Below, in pieces: positions 33,323 to 41,242 of a DNA stretch of 64,000 nucleotides. Each line of letters opens with the position of its first letter. Within the stretch, counting starts at the first letter, position 1. The translations under genes were made by a program, and so were the position numbers. Source of the DNA: JANPCX01 sp050916095 (GTDB lineage: Bacteria; Pseudomonadota; Gammaproteobacteria; Burkholderiales; Burkholderiaceae_C); NCBI GenBank assembly GCA_050916095.1, contig CP050901.1, positions 1,984,001-2,048,000 of the forward strand, written 5' to 3'. Below the pieces are notes generated by a model that saw nothing but the letters and a program-made list of their open reading frames with translations, had not been told where the DNA came from and searched no databases.

Positions 33323-35179
33323 ATGTTGGATTCATTGCTGGCACCGTTGGTGGACACGCCAAGTGGTCGCCAGAAAAACGCGACCGAGGCCAGTGCTGCA
33401 GACCTCATCGTTCACGCGCTAGGGACACTCGGTGTGGAGTATGTGTTTGGGGTGCCCGGTGGTGCGATCGAACCCCTTTACAACGCCCTGGCGAGAAGTG
33501 CCCGTCGTGGTGGGCCTAAAGCCGTGGTGGCGCGTCACGAATGCGGTGCTGCCTACATGGCCGATGGTTACGCCCGCGAGACAGGACGTATGGGTGTGTG
33601 TATCGCCACGTCAGGACCAGGTGCTACCAACCTGATCACCGGTGTGGCCTGCGCGTACGACAACAACGTGCCCATGCTGGTGCTCACTGGCCAACCCCCG
33701 ATTCATTCTTTCGGAAAGGGGGCCCTGCAGGAATCCAGCTGCACCGGGATCAACACCGTAGGAATGTTTCGCCACTGCACACGCTACAACTCGCTGGTGT
33801 CGCATGTGGATCAAGTCAGCACCAAAATGTTCAATGCCGTGATGCAAGCGCTCCAGGCCCCCACGGGGCCGAGTCATTTGTCGATACCGGTTGACATCCT
33901 GCGCCAGAACATCACGCCGTCGCGAGAAGAGCCCGACTTCGCCGGACTGCTGAACCGCACGTCGTCGTTGGTTGACCTGAGCGCCACCCGAACACTTGCA
34001 TCGTTGTTGACCCAGGCGCAACGCCCCGTGTGGTTGATCGGGGATGGCTGCTGCGAAGCCATCGACTTGCTCATGCAATTGGTCGAACTGACCGACGCGC
34101 ATTTCATCACCACGCCGGATGCCAAAGGTTTTGTCAACCCCCGGCACACCCGGTTTCGCGGCGTCTTTGGTTTTGGGGGGCACAGCTTGGCCCGAGAGAT
34201 CCTGGTCAGCGAGCCAGATCTCATCATCGCACTGGGCACCGGCTTTGGTGAATTCAACAGCGGCGGGTGGTCGGCCAGCCTGCTGAACAGCCGCCTTGCT
34301 CACGTGGATTGCTGCGACGACAACCTGATGCGTTCCCCCATGGCACGGTTGCACGTGCGTGGCCGCATCAGCGCCGTATGCGAGCAGCTGTTGAACTTGA
34401 TCAATCGCAGCACCAACAAAACCAGCGATGAACTCACCACCGCACTTCCATTTCGCCAGCACCAGCTCGATCAAACCAGCTACGAGGCAATGTTGGACCA
34501 GCCCGAAGCCATCAGCAGTGACAGCGCGCCCGTTAAGCCGCAGCGCCTCATGGCCACCTTGGCCCGCCGCTGTCCACCCCACACGCGTTTTGTTGCCGAT
34601 GCCGGCAACAGCGCCGCGTGGGCCGTGCACTACCTGGCTCCCAACGACAGGCGCAACCTCGTCAATGCCACGACTGGGCGCATAGATCAACGCACCAGCC
34701 GTTCCAGTTGGTTGCGCGTCACCATGGACTTCGCCCCGATGGGTTGGGCCATCGGTTCTGCGATCGGTATCGCATTGGGTAACCCGCGCTGCCCGGTGGT
34801 GTGCTTCACCGGCGATGGCAGCTACTTGATGAGCGGCCAAGAAATCACGGTCGCCGCCGAGATGGGTTTGTCTGTGGTGTACGTGGTGCTGAACGACGGC
34901 GCTTTGGGCATGGTTAAACATGGGCAGCGCTTGGCCAAAGCCGAGCCTATTGGTTTTGAGTTGCCGCCAGTGGACTACGCTGCGTTAGCCCAGGCCATGG
35001 GCATCAATGGACGGGTCATTCGCACCCCCGACCAATTGGAGCTTGTGGACTTTGAGGCCTTACTGGCGCGACGCGGACCCACGCTGTTGGACGTGCACAT
35101 TGATGGCGAGCAGGTGCCGCCTATGAATGTTCGGATGAAGACTTTGGGAACGGCCCACGGCCAGGAGTTCGCGCCATGA
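33323..35179 (+). CDS. Thiamine-diphosphate-dependent enzyme, acetolactate-synthase-like
   Basis: Large 618-residue member of the ThDP decarboxylase/acetolactate synthase superfamily, which cleaves or joins 2-keto acids and aldehydes. Cofactor-activating Glu73 lies in RHECGAAYMADGYAR. SGPGATNLITGVACAY follows, and the ThDP/Mg motif GDGS...LND spans about 497-525 (CFTGDGSYLMSGQEIT, YVVLNDGALGMV). No regulatory subunit gene (ilvH/ilvN) is adjacent, and the downstream neighbours are not isoleucine/valine genes, so biosynthetic acetolactate synthesis is unlikely. GGGAG precedes the ATG. Its stop overlaps the next gene by ATGA. The substrate is unknown. Confidence 0.85.
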   Translation: MLDSLLAPLVDTPSGRQKNATEASAADLIVHALGTLGVEYVFGVPGGAIEPLYNALARSARRGGPKAVVARHECGAAYMADGYARETGRMGVCIATSGPGATNLITGVACAYDNNVPMLVLTGQPPIHSFGKGALQESSCTGINTVGMFRHCTRYNSLVSHVDQVSTKMFNAVMQALQAPTGPSHLSIPVDILRQNITPSREEPDFAGLLNRTSSLVDLSATRTLASLLTQAQRPVWLIGDGCCEAIDLLMQLVELTDAHFITTPDAKGFVNPRHTRFRGVFGFGGHSLAREILVSEPDLIIALGTGFGEFNSGGWSASLLNSRLAHVDCCDDNLMRSPMARLHVRGRISAVCEQLLNLINRSTNKTSDELTTALPFRQHQLDQTSYEAMLDQPEAISSDSAPVKPQRLMATLARRCPPHTRFVADAGNSAAWAVHYLAPNDRRNLVNATTGRIDQRTSRSSWLRVTMDFAPMGWAIGSAIGIALGNPRCPVVCFTGDGSYLMSGQEITVAAEMGLSVVYVVLNDGALGMVKHGQRLAKAEPIGFELPPVDYAALAQAMGINGRVIRTPDQLELVDFEALLARRGPTLLDVHIDGEQVPPMNVRMKTLGTAHGQEFAP

Positions 35180-35982
35180 GCAGCCCCGCCACCAACGAGG
35201 CGATTCGTACCAAGATTTGGCTCGAAGAGCCCGAGCCCGACAACCCATTTGCCACACGTGCGGCCTACTGCCACGGATACGACGTGTTCGGAGAAATGCT
35301 TGGGCGGGCACGCTGGGTGGACATGCTGTTTCTGCTGTTTCGAGGTGAGGCACCTAGCGAAGCGCAGGCCATGTTGCTGGAATCGCTGGCGGTTGCTTTG
35401 ATGAACCCCGGACCGCGTGATCCGGCTGTCCATGCGGCGATGTGTGCGGGGGTGGGGGGGTCAACCTCAGCGGCGGCGTTGATGGCGACACTGGCTGTCG
35501 GAGCAGGTCAATACACCGGTGCGCGAGAGGTTCGGTTAGTGATGCAGCGGTGGGACGATTGCGGTGTCGATTTAACCGCGTGGGAATGCTGCCTGAAGTC
35601 ACCTCTTCCCAAGGAGACGGGTATCTGGCCAGTGTGCGAACACCCACCTGGCTTTGACCCCCATGGGGTCAGCACCACAACAGTTGTGAGGCAGTCGCTG
35701 CAATGTCTCGCGCAGCTGAGTCCCGGCCAGCATCTCTCTTGGTTGCTCTTCAATTACGCGCATTTGGAGCAGTGGGCCGACCAACCTCTCGCGATCTCTG
35801 GCGTGGCTGCTACTGCCTTGGTTGATCTGGGTTTCACACCCGAGCAAGGCGAAATACTGTACTTACTACTGCGTTTGCCAGGTGCTGCGGCTCACGCCAT
35901 CGAGCAGCGGGCGGTCGGTTACAAGAGTTTTCCCTTTTTTGCGCTCGATCTACAGGATGATCCAGCGCAGTCGTGTGTATGA
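35176..35982 (+). CDS. Short citrate-synthase/citryl-CoA-lyase-like protein, copy 1
   Basis: The 268-residue product resembles the short citryl-CoA-lyase-like branch of the citrate synthase fold. It shows WVDMLFLLFRGEAPSEAQA, matching the YLLLFGELP region, then MNPGPRDPAVHAAMCAGVGG and a helix pair before GAGQYTGAREV. In true citrate synthases that last position is GPLHGGA with an active-site His; here Tyr-Thr stands instead. The C-terminal Asp region is not clear. Family membership is moderately sure; citrate synthase activity looks doubtful. It overlaps both neighbours by ATGA. Confidence 0.65.
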   Translation: MSSPATNEAIRTKIWLEEPEPDNPFATRAAYCHGYDVFGEMLGRARWVDMLFLLFRGEAPSEAQAMLLESLAVALMNPGPRDPAVHAAMCAGVGGSTSAAALMATLAVGAGQYTGAREVRLVMQRWDDCGVDLTAWECCLKSPLPKETGIWPVCEHPPGFDPHGVSTTTVVRQSLQCLAQLSPGQHLSWLLFNYAHLEQWADQPLAISGVAATALVDLGFTPEQGEILYLLLRLPGAAAHAIEQRAVGYKSFPFFALDLQDDPAQSCV

Positions 35983-36788
35983 AATCTGTGACTCACCCTT
36001 TACAAGACCATGTGGGCCATATCAAGACGCGTATGGGCGGGGCCTTTGTGGGCAGCCGCGCAGTTTTTCGCGGTCAAGATTTGCATGTTGACCTCAAAGA
36101 CATCGATTGGGTCGAGCTCTACGTGTTGGGCATCACGGGGCGACGTTTCACCCCAGAGCAGGTGAAGCTGCTGCACGCGATGTGGGTCTACACAAGTTAT
36201 CCTGATCCACGCTTGTGGAACAACCGCGTGGCCGCGTTGGCAGGCAGCGCTCGCAGTTCCGGCAATCTGGGTGTATCGGCGGCGCTTGCGGTTTCGGAGG
36301 CGTCTATTTATGGGCGTGGTATCGATATTCGTGCGGCCAGTTTTCTTACAGAAACGCAAAAAAAACTTCAGCGAGGCATAGGCATGGCTGACTGCGTGCG
36401 TGAGGAATTGGACAGATACCGTGGTTTGGCTGGCTATGGACGTCCCATTGCAGCGGGTGACGAGCGCATAAAACCCACGATGCAACTGGCGCGAAGTTTG
36501 GGGCTTGATGCAGGCCCGCATGTGAAGCTGGCACATGACGTTGAGACATTTCTTTTGAACGGACGTTGGCGCTGGCGCATGAATTACGCTGCCCTGCTGG
36601 CCGCGTTGACTTCTGACCTTGGCTTTACACCGCGCCAGCACTATCTTTTTTGTTTCCCTACTTTTCTCGCGGGCATGGTGCCTTGCTTCATCGAAGCCAG
36701 TGAACGACCGGTTGGGACACTATTTCCCCAACCATGTGAAAACGTCTCTTACGAAGGCCATCACAAAAGACCCTGGGGCAATCAATAG
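35979..36788 (+). CDS. Short citrate-synthase/citryl-CoA-lyase-like protein, copy 2
   Basis: The 269-residue product has the same architecture as the preceding gene but low identity to it. It shows VELYVLGITGRRFTPEQ, TSYPDPRLWNNRVAALAGSA with RSSGNLGVSAALAVSEA, then SIYGRGIDI where citrate synthases have the His-containing GPLHGGA. The C-terminus (GTLFPQPCENVSYEGHHKRP) follows the YxGP-type ending of short citryl-CoA lyases. ATG at 35979 overlaps the previous TGA (ATGA), implying 1:1 synthesis and perhaps a hetero-oligomer with copy 1. Base composition is slightly more A/T-rich than its neighbours. Confidence 0.65.
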   Translation: MKSVTHPLQDHVGHIKTRMGGAFVGSRAVFRGQDLHVDLKDIDWVELYVLGITGRRFTPEQVKLLHAMWVYTSYPDPRLWNNRVAALAGSARSSGNLGVSAALAVSEASIYGRGIDIRAASFLTETQKKLQRGIGMADCVREELDRYRGLAGYGRPIAAGDERIKPTMQLARSLGLDAGPHVKLAHDVETFLLNGRWRWRMNYAALLAALTSDLGFTPRQHYLFCFPTFLAGMVPCFIEASERPVGTLFPQPCENVSYEGHHKRPWGNQ

Positions 36789-36798
36789 ACCAATTTAA

Positions 36799-37920
36799 AT
36801 GAAAAACCCTTACCCTCACTACGCGCAGATGCGGACAAACGCGCCCGTATTTTTTAACGAAACATTGCAGATGTGGGAGGTTTACGGCTACCACGACATC
36901 CAGGCGGTGCTGGCGGATCCGTCCACATTCTCCTCGGACATCTCCGCGTTGCAGACGATGGTGACCATGGATCCACCACGCCATACCCAGCTGCGCAAAC
37001 TCGTTGCCCGTGCCTTCACGGCCAAACTGATGGCGAGTCTGGAGCCCAAGATTCAAGCCATCACTGATGAGTTGCTGGACGGTGTAGCCGCCACGGGCCG
37101 AATGGATGTGATTTCCGGCCTTGCGTTCCCGCTCCCGGTCACAGTCATCGCTGAATTGCTGGGTTTACCGACCAGTGACCGTGCTCGTTTTAAACAGTGG
37201 TCGGTGCCAGCCATTCGAGCCGCTGAAATGGAACTACAGGGGCAAAAGCCCGAGCCCCATTTGATCGATGCAGTCGGTGAACTCACACATTACTTGGAGG
37301 CGTTGATCGTTCAACGTCAGCAACTACCGCAGGAAGATTTGCTCAGTGGGCTCGCTCATGCCAATGTGGACGGCGAGTCTCTGACAATGGATGAAATCAC
37401 CAGCACTTGCCGCCTGTTGTTGATCGCGGGTTTCGAGACCACTGCCAACCTGATTGGCAATACCATCCACCTCTTGTTGACGCATCCCAACGAGATGGCA
37501 AAAGTTCGCGCCGATGCAGAACTGCTCCCTACCGCGATTGATGAGGCCTTGCGCTACCACGCACCATTTCAGTTTTTTGCCCGACGAGCCCAAAAAGACG
37601 TGACGCTTGGTGGACAGACCATCCGTGCGGGGCAATTGGTTATGACGCTCAACGCCTCGGGGAACCGCGACGAGTCGGTGTTTGTGAATGCCGACATTTT
37701 TGATGCAACACGTTCGCCGAATCGACACCTGAGTTTCGGTCACGGCATTCACTATTGCCTGGGTGCCGGGCTTGGCCGCATTGAAGGAAAGATCGGCATA
37801 GGCAGTTTGCTGAAACGGTTTGCAGACATTCGCATAGATGAAGAGGTGCCCGCCCAGTGGTTGTCATCTCCCGTGCTCTTTGGTTTTAGCAGCTTGACTG
37901 TGCAGTTCACGCCCGTCTAA
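36799..37920 (+). CDS. Cytochrome P450
   Basis: Soluble bacterial-type P450 monooxygenase of 373 residues. The I-helix oxygen-activation motif AGFETT, the K-helix ExxR in EALRYH, and the haem loop FGHGIHYCLGAGLGR with Cys320 as thiolate ligand are all intact. It starts at the NPYPHYAQMR element, so it is about 20 residues shorter at the N-terminus than many relatives. It lies 10 bases after the second citrate-synthase-like gene. No ferredoxin is encoded in the operon; the closest reductase with a 2Fe-2S domain is at 44758-45816. Substrate unknown; tailoring of the operon's product is inferred. Confidence 0.93.
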   Translation: MKNPYPHYAQMRTNAPVFFNETLQMWEVYGYHDIQAVLADPSTFSSDISALQTMVTMDPPRHTQLRKLVARAFTAKLMASLEPKIQAITDELLDGVAATGRMDVISGLAFPLPVTVIAELLGLPTSDRARFKQWSVPAIRAAEMELQGQKPEPHLIDAVGELTHYLEALIVQRQQLPQEDLLSGLAHANVDGESLTMDEITSTCRLLLIAGFETTANLIGNTIHLLLTHPNEMAKVRADAELLPTAIDEALRYHAPFQFFARRAQKDVTLGGQTIRAGQLVMTLNASGNRDESVFVNADIFDATRSPNRHLSFGHGIHYCLGAGLGRIEGKIGIGSLLKRFADIRIDEEVPAQWLSSPVLFGFSSLTVQFTPV

Positions 37921-40037
37921 AAGCGGTAGCTCGCAGACAAATAGAAGGACCTCGGAGCCATCGGAAGGTCATTGGGAATGGCCGTTCCGGGGGCCAAACT
38001 GGGCTCCCTCACATCGGCATTCAAGAGGTTGCGAACCGATACGGCCACATCCCAACCCCGCCTGTTTTGGCTACTGCGCAGTGTCATATCAACGGTGGTG
38101 TAGTCAGCGATGTTGGGGCGTGTGTCGCCAAAAGCACGTTTGCGACCTGCGACATGATTAACTTGTCCACTAAGCAACCAACCTCTCGCCATGCCCCAGT
38201 CGGCGCGTGTGTAAACGTGGTGATGCGGCGCATAACCTGCATCTTGGCCTGAAGCTTTGTCAATGGAGCGCTGGTAGCCGTAGTGACCCACCCAACGCAA
38301 GTTTCGACGCACATCGCGCGTCACTTCAAACTCCATCCCCTGGCCGTGTTGTGCTCCCGTGTTGTTGAAGGTCGCGGTGCCTGCGCCACTGTCTGTGGTG
38401 CGGATGATATTTTTCATGTTGTAGCGAAACAGATTCAGGTTCACTTGGGTGGCGCCACTTGCTTGCCAAACAAAAGCGGTCTCGAAGGTTTCAATGGTTT
38501 CGGGCTTCAAGTTGGGGTTGCCACGGACGACCGGATTGTTGATGCTGTACTCCTCGGTGAATGAAGGCGCACGGAAAGCGCGGCCGTACAGCAGTTTGGC
38601 CGTGAGGTTCTGGCGGGCTTCCCAAACCAGGGCCAAACGTGGGTTGGTGGTGCCGCCGAAGTCAGAGAATTCGTCTCGCCGCAGGCCCGCAGTCAATGTC
38701 CAGTCGCGGGCGAAGTTCCACTCGTCTTGGGCATACACGTAAGCGACCTTGCGCCGCTGAGGTGTCAAGAAGATGCTGCTGACTGATGACTCGATGACCT
38801 CCCCTGACGCATTGGGCACAGGTAGACCTGCGGACGGCCCTGACTGAACAAGATTGAAATTTTTCAGCTCGCGCGTTTTGTAAAGATTCAAATCATCGTA
38901 GCCCAAGCCGAACCGCCATTGGTGATTGGTCCATCCGGTGTAGGTGACGAACGTGGACATTCGAAGTTGGCGTTCCCAAGTGCTTGGCGCGCCGATCACT
39001 CCGTTTGGGAAGCTGCCGCCAAATGCCCCCGGAGGGAACAATTGCAGAGGTTGGTTGTACTGCTGGCTGTATTCAAGATAGCTGGCTCCCAAACCCAAGC
39101 GCCAGTCGGCACCTACCTCGATATCGTTTAGAGACAAATCAGCCGTGATGCGCTGACTTCTTGCTTTGCCAATTGGATCGAGGGCACTGGCCACACCGGC
39201 ACCGGTGCCCAGTTTGTCGCGTAATTTGTAGCCGGTTCGCAAGCGCAGCTTATCCAGACCGATGTCGAGGCTGCCATCGATCGCGTTGTAGCCCGTGTTC
39301 ACGCCGCCAGGGGCGCGGCTCGCTTGGGTATTGAAGAGCTGATCCAGACCCGTTTGAGCGTCGGTGGTAACGGTTCTTTGTTGACCATCGCTTTGCCCGA
39401 AGCGCAAATACCCGGCCACATCCAGTGGGCCAAACGAACCACCATGTTGCACCCATGCATCACGGCTGTTGAACGTTCCAGTGCGTGCTCCGAATTCTGT
39501 TCCGCGAACGTCTTTGGCACTCTTGGTGATGATGTTGATGATGCCCGCGAACGCGTCAGCGCCATACAAAGCGGAACCCGGGCCACGGACGATTTCAACG
39601 CGTGCAATGTTTTCCAAAGGTAAGCCGCCCCAGACGTTGCCCCGGTTGCCCACAAAAAGTGTGGTCATTGGCACGCCGTTTTGCAGCACCAAGGTCTGGG
39701 GATTCAACTCGCTGTAGATGCCGCGAATCAAATACAGCGGTGTGTACATATTGTTGCTTCGTCCCACATGAACCCCAGGCACCGATTCCAACACCTCATC
39801 CAGGTCCGTAGCCCCCAGGGCGGCAATGTCTTGTGCAGTGATCACGGTGGCCACGGCGGGCGCCCGGCGCAGGGGTTGCCGGTTGCCGGTTGCGAGGCTG
39901 ATGGTGGCCTTGTCGCCGTAAATCGCAGCCAGCTCGTCTTCATCGCTGCGTGGATTCGTTTGAGCGCCAGCGTATTGCAGTGACAGCAATGCTGCGATGG
40001 TGCCGGTCGCCCAGCGGATGCATATCACGCTTCGCAA
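37917..40037 (-). CDS. TonB-dependent outer-membrane receptor
   Basis: The 706-residue product has a signal peptide (to about AGAQ), a TonB-box-like stretch KATISLATG, a plug domain (PAVATVITAQDIAALGATDL, VEIVRGPGSALYGADAFAGI) and a beta-barrel ending in SFYLSASYRF with terminal Phe. GAGGAG 7 bases upstream supports the unusual TTG start at 40037. The ligand is unknown; the plug resembles those of vitamin B12 or siderophore receptors only generally. It converges on the P450 gene with a 4-base overlap and is divergent from the binding-protein gene at 40203. Confidence 0.93.
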   Translation of the reverse strand: MRSVICIRWATGTIAALLSLQYAGAQTNPRSDEDELAAIYGDKATISLATGNRQPLRRAPAVATVITAQDIAALGATDLDEVLESVPGVHVGRSNNMYTPLYLIRGIYSELNPQTLVLQNGVPMTTLFVGNRGNVWGGLPLENIARVEIVRGPGSALYGADAFAGIINIITKSAKDVRGTEFGARTGTFNSRDAWVQHGGSFGPLDVAGYLRFGQSDGQQRTVTTDAQTGLDQLFNTQASRAPGGVNTGYNAIDGSLDIGLDKLRLRTGYKLRDKLGTGAGVASALDPIGKARSQRITADLSLNDIEVGADWRLGLGASYLEYSQQYNQPLQLFPPGAFGGSFPNGVIGAPSTWERQLRMSTFVTYTGWTNHQWRFGLGYDDLNLYKTRELKNFNLVQSGPSAGLPVPNASGEVIESSVSSIFLTPQRRKVAYVYAQDEWNFARDWTLTAGLRRDEFSDFGGTTNPRLALVWEARQNLTAKLLYGRAFRAPSFTEEYSINNPVVRGNPNLKPETIETFETAFVWQASGATQVNLNLFRYNMKNIIRTTDSGAGTATFNNTGAQHGQGMEFEVTRDVRRNLRWVGHYGYQRSIDKASGQDAGYAPHHHVYTRADWGMARGWLLSGQVNHVAGRKRAFGDTRPNIADYTTVDMTLRSSQNRRGWDVAVSVRNLLNADVREPSLAPGTAIPNDLPMAPRSFYLSASYRF

Positions 40038-40202
40038 GTCAGGCTCCTCAACGTTTCTATTAAGGATTGTGCTTCAGCGCACGGGGGTTGCGGAAGTGGT
40101 TTTTTCACCGTGCCGGGGCGGTGGTATTTGTGTGAGTTTTGAACGCTCCCTGGGCTAAACTGACAACGACGAGTAGCGGCCTCGGTGCGCTATCTGACGT
40201 GA

Positions 40203-41201
40203 TTGGTTTCGTCAAACCGCCTCATCTTGAACAGGCACGCTTTGAATTCACAGCGCGACAACCATCCAATCACGCGTCGGCAACTGGCCATGTGTGCAGC
40301 GGCGGGTTTTTCGGTGGCTATTGAGGTTGGTGCGCAACCCGCGATGGGGACTGTGGCTGTGCTCTTCCCCGATGTCGACGAGCCGTTTCGCAGTGTGTTC
40401 AGTCAAATCGTTGAGGGCGTTGAAGACCGCTTGCCTGGCCGAGTGGTTCGCATTGCGCTGACTGCACGACGCAGCAGCGTTGAGTTGATGGACGACCTTC
40501 TGCGGCGTGACATCCGTTTGGTCATTGCATTGGGTCGGCAAGGCCTCAACATGGCGGTCCAACTGGATGAGCGGCTGCCTTTGGTGTTGGGGGGGCTGCT
40601 GGGTGTGCCTGAGACCTCACCTCGGGTTTTTGCCGTGCACTCGCTGGCACCTTACCCCGGCGTGATTTTTAGCAACTGGCGCCAACTGATGCCAACAGCG
40701 CAGCGGGTAAATGTTGTGTTTGATCCGCGCCAAAATGCATGGCTGATCAAACTCGCGCGAGATGCAGCGCGTCAGCTAGGTTTGGAATTGAACGCCCAGG
40801 AGGCACTGGACTTGACCACGTCGCTGCGTGAGCACGAACAGGTGCTGGCGGGTATGGATCCCAAACGAGATGCGCTTTGGCTCGCACAGGACCCAACCAC
40901 GGTGGAGGACAACGCTGTGTTGCCGCTGGTTTTGAATGAGGCATGGAAACGTCAATTGGTTTTGCTGTCCAGCAGCTTGGCCCATGTCAAACGAGGCGTC
41001 TTGATGGCCCCATTTCCAGACAACCGGCGAATGGGCCGTGCTTTGGCTGAATCGGCGTTGCGCCAGATGGCCGGAGGTAAAGCTTTTGACGGCGTACTTG
41101 CCTTGCGCGAACTTCGCAGCGCGGTCAATTCGCGCACGGCCTCGCATTTGGGTTTGGACATCTCTCTCGGTCGTTTCGACCTGGTGCTGCCGGAGTCCTG
41201 A
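40203..41201 (+). CDS. ABC_sub_bind-type periplasmic binding protein
   Basis: A protein of up to 332 residues of the PF04392-like binding-protein family: GTVAVLFPDVDEPFRSVF, DIRLVIALGRQGLNMAVQL and FDPRQNAWLIKLARDAARQ follow that pattern. A twin-arginine-like export signal (RRQLAMCAAAGFSVAI, then VGAQ) precedes the mature part. The start is unclear: TTG at 40203 or TTG at 40242. No ABC permease or ATPase adjoins. The neighbours are a TonB receptor (divergent) and a hybrid kinase 41 bases downstream, so it may feed a ligand signal to the kinase. Confidence 0.78.
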   Translation: MVSSNRLILNRHALNSQRDNHPITRRQLAMCAAAGFSVAIEVGAQPAMGTVAVLFPDVDEPFRSVFSQIVEGVEDRLPGRVVRIALTARRSSVELMDDLLRRDIRLVIALGRQGLNMAVQLDERLPLVLGGLLGVPETSPRVFAVHSLAPYPGVIFSNWRQLMPTAQRVNVVFDPRQNAWLIKLARDAARQLGLELNAQEALDLTTSLREHEQVLAGMDPKRDALWLAQDPTTVEDNAVLPLVLNEAWKRQLVLLSSSLAHVKRGVLMAPFPDNRRMGRALAESALRQMAGGKAFDGVLALRELRSAVNSRTASHLGLDISLGRFDLVLPES

Positions 41202-41242
41202 ATGACCTCATTCGAAGTAAGAACGTTGGCTTTGCGCTCGCG

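Noticed and set aside
33611..34921. 436-codon open frame antisense to the ThDP enzyme gene
   Set aside because: Same shadow effect; the + strand frame carries the cofactor motifs.
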